From: Flavobacteriales bacterium
GTDB taxonomy: Bacteria > Bacteroidota > Bacteroidia > Flavobacteriales_D > Sanyastnellaceae
Assembly (NCBI GenBank): GCA_947466425.1
Contig: CANIBZ010000002.1
Location: forward strand, 1-64,000
Direction: 5' to 3'
DNA length: 64,000 bases
Shown here: piece by piece, positions 46,201 through 55,343 of the stretch
Position numbering within the stretch: position 1 is the stretch's first letter
Layout of the letters: each line of letters opens with the position of its first letter
The notes under the pieces: model-generated
Told to the model about the DNA's origin: nothing
The model's database searches: none
Seen by the model: the letters and a program-made list of their open reading frames with translations, nothing else
Made by a program: the position numbers and the translations under genes

Positions 46201-47109
46201 ATGAAAACAAAGTTGTTATTGATTTTATCAGTGTTTGCGATGACTGGAGTTGTTGCGCAAACGGAGGTGGAAGTTAAAAAAGAAATGAAAATTGTTGTAT
46301 CAAATAGCGCAGTAAAAGATACCACAATTAAAGGAAATCAAGACGATACGCTGCACATTCGTTTGGGCGATATGAAGATTGATATCTATCCCGATTCAAC
46401 TTCGAAATTGGCAACAACTAGTGAAAAATGTAAATCACTTCCGATAGAGGATTTTCCTTGGTATGGATTCGAGGGGTTCCGCTTCGGTTTCTTAACGTTT
46501 ATGGATGCGAATCAAAATTCGTATGAGCCAGAGTGGCTTCAGAATCAAGGGAAAAGAAACTCTAGCGGTTATTTAGGAATTGGAATCGTTAACACATCTT
46601 TTGAATTGATTGAAGATCGTTTTCGCTTGGGAACGGGATTAGGTCTCACATGGCAGACGATAGCCATAAATAGAAATTTACGATTAGCAGAAGCAGATAC
46701 ATTTGGATTTCAATCGGCAAGTTTTCCTGTGAGCGAGTTGGCAACATTGAACTCGTCTTATCTAACCGTTCCATTGGTGTTTCAATACAACGGTAAAGTA
46801 ACAGAACAAGACAGAAAAGATCTTTGGATGAATGAAGAACGAAATATTTTTCACGTTTCCTTTGGAATTATTGGAGGTTACCGCATTAGCTCAAGTGCGT
46901 TGTACAAATGGAAGGAAAACGGTGACAAGCGCAAACAGCGCGTTGCCGGAGATTTTGGAGTAAACGATTATATGTTGAATTTATATGTCGAAGCAGGATT
47001 CACAAGCAGTCTATCATTCTTTTTAGAATCTGGTTTATTGCCAAAATTTTCGAAGGGAAAGGGCCCCGAAATTTATTCAAATGCCTTCGGGCTGAAGTTG
47101 AACTTTTAG
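46201..47109 (+). CDS. Outer-membrane beta-barrel protein of the ECF operon
   Basis: The ORF track starts at 45967 inside the previous gene; the ATG at 46201 begins a signal peptide (LLLILSVFAMTGVVAQ) and gives 302 residues. An N-terminal ~75-residue stretch with DDTLHIRLGDMKIDIYPDS is followed by a beta-barrel (YLGIGIVNTSFELIEDRFRLGTGLGLTWQ, VSFGIIGGYRISSSALYKW, ending AFGLKLNF with terminal Phe). Similar to the porin-family/PorT-like OMP_b-brl group. It follows the sigma and anti-sigma-like genes; a target or sensing partner of the system is plausible. Confidence 0.82.
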   Translation: MKTKLLLILSVFAMTGVVAQTEVEVKKEMKIVVSNSAVKDTTIKGNQDDTLHIRLGDMKIDIYPDSTSKLATTSEKCKSLPIEDFPWYGFEGFRFGFLTFMDANQNSYEPEWLQNQGKRNSSGYLGIGIVNTSFELIEDRFRLGTGLGLTWQTIAINRNLRLAEADTFGFQSASFPVSELATLNSSYLTVPLVFQYNGKVTEQDRKDLWMNEERNIFHVSFGIIGGYRISSSALYKWKENGDKRKQRVAGDFGVNDYMLNLYVEAGFTSSLSFFLESGLLPKFSKGKGPEIYSNAFGLKLNF

Positions 47110-47145
47110 TAATGGGTTTTGGTTAAGTAGAGAAATACAACGAAG

Positions 47146-47171
47146 AAAGCTCGCAACGGCGAGCTTTTTTT
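47146..47171 (+). terminator. Terminator after the barrel gene
   Basis: AAAGCTCGC-AACG-GCGAGCTTT followed by a T-run, 36 nt past the barrel stop. It overlaps the 3' end of the convergent hypothetical gene. Confidence 0.9.
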
Positions 47172-47823
47172 ATTTGAATAATTCAGGAGTGAAAGGTTCT
47201 TCCTCCCAACGAAATTCAGTGTGCTTGTCGACAAGACAATCACAAACCAAAGTTGGGAAAAGGTGAAGCTTGCTTCTTTCAACAACGGGAAAAGAATACC
47301 TCGATTCAGCGTCGTACGGACTTTCAAAGGTGAAAAGGTAGATTCCCTTTTCTTTGTTCATGGATGTTACGGTTAAGTAATATTCCAACGATTTTTCAAT
47401 GTCTTCGTAATTGAATTGAAGAATTCGAAATTGAATTTCATTTTCATCTTCGTGCTCAATTGCAGCAATGGGCGAGCCTTCCGGACCGTCGTAATACAAG
47501 TGAACAAAGGCCGAATCATTGAAGACCCAAGCCGATTCGAAAATGCCATCGCAAGGATCATAATAAACCAGTTTACCTTCATAAACATTCAAAGGCAAGT
47601 AGGTTTCATTCAAATTAAAATTGAATTTTCTGAATGCAGGAACTGGCGGATAATAAATGCTGTCGGAAGAAGTCCAGATTTCAGGCTTCTCAAATTTTCC
47701 TGGAGGCAATAAATAAATGGCGTGTCCATTTTCCCAGTTTTGAATAAATAAGGTGTCGGTTTGCGCATTCATTGGAGCAATCAAACTGAAAACAGTAATA
47801 ACAATCAAGAATAGTTTTTTCAT
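47170..47823 (-). CDS. Secreted hypothetical protein (217 aa)
   Basis: Signal peptide (LIVITVFSLIAPMNAQ) then a beta-rich domain with many aromatic and acidic residues (LYYDGPEGSPIAAIEHEDENEIQFRI). Two Cys lie near the C terminus (LVCDCLVDK). No family recognised. It overlaps the end of the gene upstream by 4 bp (ATGA), so the two secreted proteins are made together. Confidence 0.65.
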   Translation of the reverse strand: MKKLFLIVITVFSLIAPMNAQTDTLFIQNWENGHAIYLLPPGKFEKPEIWTSSDSIYYPPVPAFRKFNFNLNETYLPLNVYEGKLVYYDPCDGIFESAWVFNDSAFVHLYYDGPEGSPIAAIEHEDENEIQFRILQFNYEDIEKSLEYYLTVTSMNKEKGIYLFTFESPYDAESRYSFPVVERSKLHLFPTLVCDCLVDKHTEFRWEEEPFTPELFK

Positions 47824-48455
47824 CGAAAGAGTTCTTGAATGCTTGTTCCCGAATCTACATTTCTGGAAGCGAGTCCAAAGGAAACTCCCAGTCGAATTCC
47901 ATATTGCTCATTGATGCTGGTTTGCTTGTATCTATAGTAAAGTCCAACCATCGGTGTAATGTAGGAAGGAATGCGCGACTTCAGTTTGTAGTGAATCCGT
48001 GCCACAGCGCTGCAACTCATGCCTACATATTCTTGTGTGAAATCTCCGGCAGAAAAATAGTCCATTCCAAGTGGATTCACAGAAAGGTGAAGGGCTTGTC
48101 CGTCTGGACCCATATACATTCCAACACCTTCAGGAATAGCTAAGCAAATAAGTCCAAGTGTAGCAATTCCCGGATAGTTTCCGTTTAACGCAAGCAGGTA
48201 ACTTCCCAATAAAGTCGATACGGATGAGTGAAACATGAAGCTATGGTCTTTGCTCAAACCTAATTTAAAGCTGTAGTTCAAGGTGAAACGATCCCCGACA
48301 GGCGCGTAGATATCGGTTCCAATGGAGTAGACGCTTGATTTGTTGTAAGTCAAATTTTCAAACGTAATTCCTCCATACATATCGTTTTGACCAAAAGCAA
48401 TGGGAGTTACAAGGGAAAGCGTTCCAACAAGAATGAGTAATTTGAAAAACTTCAT
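47820..48455 (-). CDS. Putative outer-membrane protein (211 aa)
   Basis: Signal peptide (LLILVGTLSLVTPIAFGQ) and a string of amphipathic strands and turns typical of a small beta-barrel (FTLNYSFKLGLSKDHSFMFHSSVSTLLGSY, MVGLYYRYKQTSINEQYGIRLGVSFGLA). No named family. It is first in a two-gene unit with the 217-residue secreted protein and diverges from the first FKBP gene with 61 bp between starts. Confidence 0.65.
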   Translation of the reverse strand: MKFFKLLILVGTLSLVTPIAFGQNDMYGGITFENLTYNKSSVYSIGTDIYAPVGDRFTLNYSFKLGLSKDHSFMFHSSVSTLLGSYLLALNGNYPGIATLGLICLAIPEGVGMYMGPDGQALHLSVNPLGMDYFSAGDFTQEYVGMSCSAVARIHYKLKSRIPSYITPMVGLYYRYKQTSINEQYGIRLGVSFGLASRNVDSGTSIQELFR

Positions 48456-48516
48456 TCTTCAAAAATACACGAATGAATAGATAATCTCATTAACTTGCAT
48501 ACCAAAATAAATTTCA

Positions 48517-49239
48517 ATGAAACGTAAACATATTGTACTTCTTGGAGCGAGCTTATTGGTATTGAGTTCGAATGCAATGGATCAAGGAGATAAAAAGAAG
48601 AAACCAAAAGACGAACCGAAGAAATCTACGGTTGTTTTAAAAAATGAAAACGATAGCTTGTCATACGCCATTGGTGTTAGCATAGCAAATAACATTGCTA
48701 GCAGCGGCATTCAAGGCCTTAATGAGAGCATCATGGGACAAGCAGTATTGGATCACGCGAACAAGGTCAACCAACTTCCAAATGAAATGGTAGATCCATA
48801 CATTCAAGGAATTTTAGCAAGAAGAGAATCTGAAAAAGCAGCAAAAACAATGGAACAGGAAACAACATTTTTAAAAGAGAATAAACTGAAGCAAGGTGTT
48901 ATTACAACTGAATCAGGATTGCAATACAAGATTATTCGTGAAGGAATAGGCTTATCTCCAGATGACAACGATACAATTGTAGTGAACTACAAAGGTTCTT
49001 TAGTTGATGGAAAAGTCTTCGATAGCTCATACGAGAGAAACGAACCGATTACCATCACGGCTGGACAAGTTATTCAAGGATGGGGAGAAGGATTGAAGCT
49101 TATGAAAGCAGGAGGGAAGTATGAATTGTATATCCCACAGAACTTGGCTTACGGCGAGCAAGGTGCAGGTGGAGTAATTCCTCCTTTTGCAACACTTATT
49201 TTCGAAATGGAGATTGTAGAAATTAAACCAGTGAACTAA
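48517..49239 (+). CDS. FKBP-type peptidyl-prolyl isomerase 1
   Basis: A 240-residue Mip/FkpA-like protein with a signal-like N terminus (IVLLGASLLVLSSNAMDQ), an N-terminal helical dimerisation region (DSLSYAIGVSIANNIASSGIQGLNESIMGQAV), and the FKBP domain (~125-238): VVNYKGSLVDGKVFDSSYER, GQVIQGWGEGLKLMKAGGKYELYIPQNLAYG, VIPPFATLIFEMEIVEI. It catalyses proline isomerisation of exported proteins. A second FKBP gene follows after 6 bp. Confidence 0.93.
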   Translation: MKRKHIVLLGASLLVLSSNAMDQGDKKKKPKDEPKKSTVVLKNENDSLSYAIGVSIANNIASSGIQGLNESIMGQAVLDHANKVNQLPNEMVDPYIQGILARRESEKAAKTMEQETTFLKENKLKQGVITTESGLQYKIIREGIGLSPDDNDTIVVNYKGSLVDGKVFDSSYERNEPITITAGQVIQGWGEGLKLMKAGGKYELYIPQNLAYGEQGAGGVIPPFATLIFEMEIVEIKPVN

Positions 49240-49245
49240 AAAAAT

Positions 49246-49935
49246 ATGAAGCGTTTATTAATTTTCATAACTCTTTTCGCTGTTTCTACAGCAGTATTTG
49301 CACAAAAGAAAAAGGACAAGTCAGGGACTAAGGCCATGTTAACTCACGAAGACAGTTTATCCTATGCATTCGGTCTTTCTGTTATGGAAAACGCAAAGAG
49401 TGCAGGCTTTGAGAACTTGTCTGATGAGTTAATCATGCAAGCGATCATTGATAGCAAAGCAGGTAAGTCTAAATTGGACAAGGACAAAGCAACAGGTATC
49501 ATTAATGCCGAAGTTCGTAAAAACTCTCAGAAGAAAAGTGACATGAATAAAAAGCGAGGTGAGGATTATCTTGTTGCGAATGGCAAAAAGCCAGGGGTTC
49601 AAACAACTTCAACTGGATTACAATACAAATCGAATGTTGAAGGTCAAGGTGTAATGCCAGACAAGAACGACAAGGTTACGGTGCATTATCATGGAACTAC
49701 CATAGATGGAGTTGTTTTCGACAGCTCTGTAGACCGCGGTAAACCCGCAACTTTTGGATTGAATCAGGTTATTCCCGGTTGGACAGAAGGGCTTCAATTG
49801 ATGAAGGAAGGTTCGAAGTTTACCTTCTACATTCCCCAAGGATTGGCCTATGGGTCAAGAGCACAAGGTAAAATCGAGGCTTTTTCAACCTTGATTTTCG
49901 AAGTGGAATTGATTAAAGTTGAGAAGATAGATTAA
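49246..49935 (+). CDS. FKBP-type peptidyl-prolyl isomerase 2
   Basis: A 229-residue paralog of the preceding protein: signal peptide (LIFITLFAVSTAVFAQ), dimerisation region (EDSLSYAFGLSVMENAKSAGFENLSDELIMQAI) and FKBP domain (VTVHYHGTTIDGVVFDSSVDRG, QVIPGWTEGLQLMKEGSKFTFYIPQGLAYG). The segment before the last strand reads RAQGKIEAFSTLIFEVEL, replacing the more usual G-x-IPPxATLIF seen in FKBP 1, so the binding pocket differs. It is followed by a strong terminator; the two form one operon. Confidence 0.93.
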   Translation: MKRLLIFITLFAVSTAVFAQKKKDKSGTKAMLTHEDSLSYAFGLSVMENAKSAGFENLSDELIMQAIIDSKAGKSKLDKDKATGIINAEVRKNSQKKSDMNKKRGEDYLVANGKKPGVQTTSTGLQYKSNVEGQGVMPDKNDKVTVHYHGTTIDGVVFDSSVDRGKPATFGLNQVIPGWTEGLQLMKEGSKFTFYIPQGLAYGSRAQGKIEAFSTLIFEVELIKVEKID

Positions 49936-49959
49936 GTCTTCTTCTTATTGAATAAATTG

Positions 49960-49988
49960 AACAGCACTCATCGGGTGCTGTTTTTTTT
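49960..49988 (+). terminator. Terminator of the FKBP operon
   Basis: AACAGCAC-7 nt-GTGCTGTT followed by TTTTTT, 24 nt past the second FKBP stop. Confidence 0.9.
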
Positions 49989-50106
49989 GAGTAATTTCGG
50001 TTTAAAGTATGCAAAGAAATTAGTACATTGCTAAACCTTTAAAGGCAGCAAAAGCAACTTATTGTATGCAACTGCTGTCTTACAACTGAACAACAAAACC
50101 AAAGCC

Positions 50107-53100
50107 TTGAAAAGAATTTTATTATTCTCTGTGTTCGTTTTAACATTTTCTTTTTTTGGAAATGCCCAAGACGATTGTATTACTGCAGATCCATTTTGCA
50201 CGAGTACTGGTGTTTCATATCCGGCTGGAGTTGATAATGGCGATGCTGCTGTTGGACCCGATTATGAGTGTTTGTTATCACAGCCAAACCCCGCTTGGTA
50301 CTATTTAAATATTTCTCAAGCTGGAAACATCAATATTTCTCTAACCAATAATGCTGCGGTTGATATTGATTTTATTATTTGGGGTCCGTTCAGCAATATT
50401 AACTGCAACAACAATCAGCTTACAAGTAGCGGAGGTTTTTTTGGTTGCCTATCATATCCCTGCGGAAATGTTGTCGATTGCAGTTTTAGCACAGCCGCCA
50501 GTGAAGAGGTTAACATACCAAATGCTCAGGTTGGTCAGTGGTATATGCTCCTGGTAACAAACTACTCGAATATGCCTACCGACATTACAGCAACTCAAAT
50601 CAGTGGCGGTGGTGCAACGAACTGCGCCATTCTTTGCACGTTCAACGGTATAACAGCTAATCCAACGGCTTGCGTCCAAGCAACGCAGCAATACAGTGTC
50701 AGTGGAACCGTAACAGTTACCGATCCTCCAAGTACAGGAACTTTAACCATCACGAATTCGTGCGGAGGGGCGCCAATTGTCATGAATCCACCGTTTGCAG
50801 CAAGCATACCTTATTCTTTTTCGAATTTGTCGGCGAATGGATCATCTTGCACAGTAACAGCGACATTCTCTGCGGATCCGACGTGTACAGGAACAGTTAC
50901 ATACAATGCTCCTGCACCATGCGCAGTTGCGACATGCAATATTGATTATTTCGAAGCGAATTTTGGAGCATGTGACCCTGCGAACAATGCCTACGATATT
51001 ACAGGACAAGTTCAATTTTCGAACGCGCCTGCAACCGGACAGTTGATAGTGGAAACATGCAATGGGCAGCAAGCCGTTTTCAATGCACCTTTCGCGTCAC
51101 CAATAAACTATTCTATTCTTGATGTGACTTCAGATGGTTTAGCTTGTGATGTTACAGTCTACTTTACAACAACTCCAACTTGTGCGAATACGATCGCTTA
51201 TACCGCTCCTGCTGCATGTGGTTGTTTAGTGAGTGCTGGCACTTATGTGACTTCAACAACTGGAGATACAAACTCGCCAAACTACTTGTGCTTCAACGAT
51301 CAATTCAATATTGTTTCCAATAACGATTACCTATTCTCAGCGAATGTTTTCGATGACGACACGCTTTACAACCCCGCCATTTGGTATTTGGTTTATTCTT
51401 GTCCACCAACGGTGCTTCAGGGTGGAAATGTTGAAACCGACCCTTGTTTAGTGGGTACAGTATCATCACAAGATTTAATAGATCTCAATGATGGAAGTTT
51501 CATTGCTCAATTCCCCGCAGGTACCTTTACCAATAACACGGTGTATTTTACTCCGCTTACGATGTACGATGAAACTACCGCGACGTATTCATTTACCAAT
51601 TTTGCAGGTATGTGTTATGATTTGGGGCCAACGTATACCTATACTTATTTACCCGAAATTATAGAAGGTACCTCAACGCAGGATTGCGCTGGACAGACAC
51701 TAACCGTTGGTTTCTCAGGCGGTGCACCAGAATTATTGGGTACATCCTTCACCGCAATCAATCTATCTCCCGCAAATGCCTTCTTCGTTGACGATGTCGC
51801 TCCAAATAACGGCACTATCGTAGTTGGCGGATTGTTAGAGGGGGATATTGTAACATATACAATTGAAGACCAATACGGTTGTCCTTATAGTTACACTTCG
51901 GCGCCATTTGTTGGTCCAGCTATTCCAACATTAACCGCACAAAACCCTTTGTGTGTATCAGATGCTCCGGTGCAATTGACTGCAACACCAGCAGGTGGAG
52001 CTTGGACTGGTGTCGGTGTTTCCGCAACAGGTTTGTTCAATCCAACAACAGCTGGTGTAGGAACAGAAATTATTTCATACTTACCTGCTGGCTGTGCATT
52101 GACAGGAACTTTGAATATTCTCGTTTATGGTCCACTAGACGCGACCATTGTGAATCCAGGTGCGTTGTGTATTGACGCTAATCCGATTACATTAACAGCC
52201 GCTAGTCCTGGCGGAACTTGGAGTGGAGTGGGTATTACAAATCCAGCAACGGGAGCTTTCGATCCGAGTGCAGCAGGTGTTTTAACAACGACGATTACAT
52301 ACACGATAGCTGGAAACTGCGGAGACACCGATACACAGACCATTACTGTGAACCCTTTGCCTGTTGTTTCATTCACAGCCGATGTAACGTCTGGTTGCGC
52401 GCCATTGAGCGTGACCTTAACCAACACAAGCGTTCCATTGGGTAACGGTTGCACATGGTGGGTAGATGGAGTTCCAAGCGGAAATAATTGTTCTTCTTTG
52501 AGCTACACGTTCAATACCCAAGGATGCTACGACATTATGCTTTCGACTACCGACGGAAACGGATGCAGCAGCAATGCTTCAATAGTCGATTACATCTGTG
52601 TTTCTCAACAACCCGTTTCAACCTTCAGTTGGTCGCCAATTGCTCCAAACGTTGGAAATTCCACGGTTCAGTTTATCAATTATTCATTGGGTGCAGTGAG
52701 TTACGATTGGACCATTATGGACATGTATTACCTCAATGTACCTGAACCAAATTTTACTTTTCCGAGTGAAGTACCCGGAGAATACAATGTCTGTCTATTG
52801 GTCACAAACGCCGATGGATGCACCGATTTAAGTTGCGGTACTGTCGTTGTGAATGACCAGTTTAATATTTTCGTTCCGAACTGTTTCACACCGAATAAAG
52901 ATGGTAGAAATGAATTGTTTAAGCCATCCATTCGTGGTGAATCATTGATTCAAACCTATGAATTTCAAATATTCAATCGTTGGGGTGACGTTTTGTTTGA
53001 GACAAATGACATCAACGACGGATGGTACGGAGAAGTTGACGGCGGTGAATATTATGCCATTGACGCAGTTTACTCTTGGAGAATAAAGATCCTACCAAAC

Positions 53101-53151
53101 AACGGCCAAGAGCCCTTCGAACAGACAGGGCATGTGACAATTGTTCGTTAA
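50107..53151 (+). CDS. Large secreted adhesin-like protein with T9SS type B (gliding-motility) C-terminal domain, 1
   Basis: The ORF track begins at TTG 50062; TTG 50107 places KRILLFSVFVLTFSFFGNAQ at the very start and is preferred, giving 1014 residues. Neither start is ATG. Parts: an N-terminal Cys-containing domain (GPFSNINCNNNQ); repeated Ig-like modules; a PKD-like module (SGCAPLSVTLTNTS, STDGNGCSSNASIVDYICV); and a type B sorting domain (FVPNCFTPNKDGRNELFKPS, ending TGHVTIVR). It is exported by T9SS and probably kept on the surface. Its C-terminal ~400 residues are homologous to those of the protein at 56501. It converges with the ATP-grasp gene (4-bp overlap). Confidence 0.88.
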   Translation: MKRILLFSVFVLTFSFFGNAQDDCITADPFCTSTGVSYPAGVDNGDAAVGPDYECLLSQPNPAWYYLNISQAGNINISLTNNAAVDIDFIIWGPFSNINCNNNQLTSSGGFFGCLSYPCGNVVDCSFSTAASEEVNIPNAQVGQWYMLLVTNYSNMPTDITATQISGGGATNCAILCTFNGITANPTACVQATQQYSVSGTVTVTDPPSTGTLTITNSCGGAPIVMNPPFAASIPYSFSNLSANGSSCTVTATFSADPTCTGTVTYNAPAPCAVATCNIDYFEANFGACDPANNAYDITGQVQFSNAPATGQLIVETCNGQQAVFNAPFASPINYSILDVTSDGLACDVTVYFTTTPTCANTIAYTAPAACGCLVSAGTYVTSTTGDTNSPNYLCFNDQFNIVSNNDYLFSANVFDDDTLYNPAIWYLVYSCPPTVLQGGNVETDPCLVGTVSSQDLIDLNDGSFIAQFPAGTFTNNTVYFTPLTMYDETTATYSFTNFAGMCYDLGPTYTYTYLPEIIEGTSTQDCAGQTLTVGFSGGAPELLGTSFTAINLSPANAFFVDDVAPNNGTIVVGGLLEGDIVTYTIEDQYGCPYSYTSAPFVGPAIPTLTAQNPLCVSDAPVQLTATPAGGAWTGVGVSATGLFNPTTAGVGTEIISYLPAGCALTGTLNILVYGPLDATIVNPGALCIDANPITLTAASPGGTWSGVGITNPATGAFDPSAAGVLTTTITYTIAGNCGDTDTQTITVNPLPVVSFTADVTSGCAPLSVTLTNTSVPLGNGCTWWVDGVPSGNNCSSLSYTFNTQGCYDIMLSTTDGNGCSSNASIVDYICVSQQPVSTFSWSPIAPNVGNSTVQFINYSLGAVSYDWTIMDMYYLNVPEPNFTFPSEVPGEYNVCLLVTNADGCTDLSCGTVVVNDQFNIFVPNCFTPNKDGRNELFKPSIRGESLIQTYEFQIFNRWGDVLFETNDINDGWYGEVDGGEYYAIDAVYSWRIKILPNNGQEPFEQTGHVTIVR

Positions 53152-54164
53152 TCGAGATCGCGAAACAATTGAAACGCCTTTTTCCAAGGCAGGGTAGGAC
53201 AAACTAATTTATTTTTCCTGGAAATTTCCGCCATGATTTTCCAATGTTTTCTGAATTCATTCAAGGCGAAGAAATAGGAATGGTTGGGGTCATAGACATG
53301 CGTGGGCTCGCTGTTCGCGCCGTTCAATTCAACAATGGAAAACGATTCTCCTTTTTCGAGTAACTCCCATGATTCGAACTTCACATCGAATCTTCCATAA
53401 TAAAAACCTTCAATTTGATTTGAAATGGAATCGAAGAGACGTTCCAATTTTTCGCTGTTTCGAATAGTGACATCGAAGAATGTCGCGCCCCGCGCATGAT
53501 TCCCAATACTTGAAAGTTCTTTTGTTTTTCCTGTTGGAAGAATTTCGTTCAAGTTCAGTGAACTATCTTTTTCCAAATGAATTAAATGCAACGCATAACG
53601 CTCACTAATCTGAACAAGTTCTTTGATGGAATGAACGCCATCTCCTGTTATTTCAATTCCTTTCTTCTCAACGATTCCTGTAATTCTTCCGCAGGATTCT
53701 CCGGGTACTCTTACATAGAAAATTCCAACTTCATTGTTGAAGGGAATCAGCGATTGAATAACCATTTTCTCTTGGTAATTCAAGATGAAATGTTGAAGTT
53801 CTTTTTCGGAATGAATAAATTCAACTCCTCTTCCACGAGCACCTTTGGCGGGTTTCACCACAAGTGGAAATTCAATGTTGTTGGTTGAAATCCATTTTTG
53901 AATGGAAGTGAATTCTGTTTTCGAATTGAAATATGAGGTAGTTGGAAATGACCCTTCGGGAAGAAGATTGTACATGTCTTCTTTGTCCATAAGTCCCATG
54001 CCTCCTGTTGGCATGCTTGGATTGGTGCGCGTGAAAAATCCCAATCCACCTGAACGAATACTTTGCAAAATGTAATAGGGGCCCAAGGGCAAATAGATTG
54101 TCCACATGGGCCAATACTCCCAATGTGTTAGTCGAATCCAGCGCTGCTTAAGCGTGAGCGACAT
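53148..54164 (-). CDS. ATP-grasp domain protein (D-alanine-D-alanine ligase-like/glutathionylspermidine-type fold)
   Basis: Of two in-frame ATGs, 54164 (MSLTLKQRWIRLTHWEYWPMW) gives 338 residues and a 17-bp overlap with the upstream gene; 54215 would overlap by 68 bp. The ATP-grasp core is visible: VVKPAKGARGRGVEFI (ATP-binding loop), MVIQSLIPFNNEVGIFYVRVPGES, GRFDVKFESWELLEKGESFSIVELNGANSEP (metal-binding Glu/Asn). Such enzymes join a carboxylate to an amine or thiol with ATP. Substrates are unknown. It is last in an operon with NRDE, DinB and probably DoxX genes. Confidence 0.82.
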   Translation of the reverse strand: MSLTLKQRWIRLTHWEYWPMWTIYLPLGPYYILQSIRSGGLGFFTRTNPSMPTGGMGLMDKEDMYNLLPEGSFPTTSYFNSKTEFTSIQKWISTNNIEFPLVVKPAKGARGRGVEFIHSEKELQHFILNYQEKMVIQSLIPFNNEVGIFYVRVPGESCGRITGIVEKKGIEITGDGVHSIKELVQISERYALHLIHLEKDSSLNLNEILPTGKTKELSSIGNHARGATFFDVTIRNSEKLERLFDSISNQIEGFYYGRFDVKFESWELLEKGESFSIVELNGANSEPTHVYDPNHSYFFALNEFRKHWKIMAEISRKNKLVCPTLPWKKAFQLFRDLD

Positions 54165-54864
54165 GTTCAAGAATGTGTTGATGTCTTTGGTCGTCCCAGG
54201 ACTGCCAATGAACATACTTGCTTTGCGTTGAATTCAATTCAACCTGACTAATGCTCTTGGTTGTTTGGTGCTCGCGACTCATGAAAAAATTCAAATCCAA
54301 AGAATTGATATTTTGGTTGGAATGAATTTCTAAAAGTTGAGAAGAATCCATGGACTCGATTTCAGCAAGTATTTTGAAGAAGTGATTTCGTTTTTCCTCC
54401 TGTTGCTCTTTGGTGTACAAAGTGGGAGAGAAGAATACTTGCGGAGTTGAAAGGTCTATAGCGAAAAGATGTTTTTGATTCCCGTCCCAAACGCATTGAA
54501 AAGCTTGGTCAGTATCTAAATAAATGACTTGAAAGGGCTCAATATTTTCAAGGTTGTAAAACAGAAAAGCTGATTTAAAATTTTCTTCCTGAAAGAGATT
54601 CATTAAGATAATTCCTCTGCTCTCTCTGTACGGTGGAGCTGGAATGTGGCTCTCAAAAGCACCATTTAGCAATATGGCCGTTCTTCCAAAATTATCTGTA
54701 AGCAACCATGTTCCTTGCGCCTGGGCGTCGCGAGCAATGATTGCTTTGCATTTGCCCAGATCAAGAAATTCAGGGGTTAGTGAGTTTTTTCGAGAACGCT
54801 GTTCGTCGCGATTCGAGGTAATGACAATTCCTTTTTCAGACTTAACTATACTGAGAATACACAT
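54148..54864 (-). CDS. NRDE-motif (TANGO2-like) protein
   Basis: A 238-residue N-terminal-nucleophile-like protein of the NRDE family: MCILSIVKSEKGIVITSNRDEQR at the N terminus places Cys2 as the likely nucleophile after Met removal. AQAQGTWLLTDNFGRTAILLNGAF is the second conserved block. In eukaryotes TANGO2 influences heme or lipid handling; bacterial members are uncharacterised. The start overlaps the DinB gene by 19 bp and the end overlaps the ATP-grasp gene. Confidence 0.85.
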   Translation of the reverse strand: MCILSIVKSEKGIVITSNRDEQRSRKNSLTPEFLDLGKCKAIIARDAQAQGTWLLTDNFGRTAILLNGAFESHIPAPPYRESRGIILMNLFQEENFKSAFLFYNLENIEPFQVIYLDTDQAFQCVWDGNQKHLFAIDLSTPQVFFSPTLYTKEQQEEKRNHFFKILAEIESMDSSQLLEIHSNQNINSLDLNFFMSREHQTTKSISQVELNSTQSKYVHWQSWDDQRHQHILEHVAHA

Positions 54865-55337
54865 GATTTTCGGTATTCCAGGGTTGAAGGCGCTACACCG
54901 AAATGTTCAGACATGGCAACGTCTGAGATGTCATTCACTCCGATACGAATAAGCGCATTGTGATGAATGCAATGTTCTAGGTTGAAAACCAATTCACGAT
55001 AGAAGTTCGTTTCAACTTGAATAATTGATTCTCCAAGATTGTATGTGCTGTTCAGTGATTTATTCGGAAGTTTTATTTCCATGCAAATCAATTTCAAATG
55101 AGTTTGAGCAAATTCAATATTGGTCTCTAAAAGTAAATTTCGTTCGCGGTTGTCGTATGAAAATTCACCGCCTTCATATCCCTTCAACAAACATTGAAAC
55201 ATTTCAATGCTGTGTCTTGTATGCTGACCAATAGAGGAATTGCTTAAAACACTCAGCGGAGAGCTGAATTCAGAAGAATTCAGTTGTCCAATAACATGAG
55301 ACAATTCGCTTAATGTATGTTCTATGGTAGCATGCAT
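54846..55337 (-). CDS. DinB-fold protein
   Basis: A 163-residue four-helix protein resembling DinB/YfiT metalloenzymes. The metal-binding His residues appear as SIGQHTRHSIEMF and FNLEHCIHHNALIRI, with a C-terminal HFGVAPSTLEYRKS. DinB relatives include thiol-dependent S-transferases (family knowledge), which could connect with the neighbouring ATP-grasp ligase. The start ATG is 6 bp after the DoxX stop, so the operon is DoxX-DinB-NRDE-ATP-grasp. Confidence 0.8.
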   Translation of the reverse strand: MHATIEHTLSELSHVIGQLNSSEFSSPLSVLSNSSIGQHTRHSIEMFQCLLKGYEGGEFSYDNRERNLLLETNIEFAQTHLKLICMEIKLPNKSLNSTYNLGESIIQVETNFYRELVFNLEHCIHHNALIRIGVNDISDVAMSEHFGVAPSTLEYRKSCVFSV

Positions 55338-55343
55338 TCGAGT

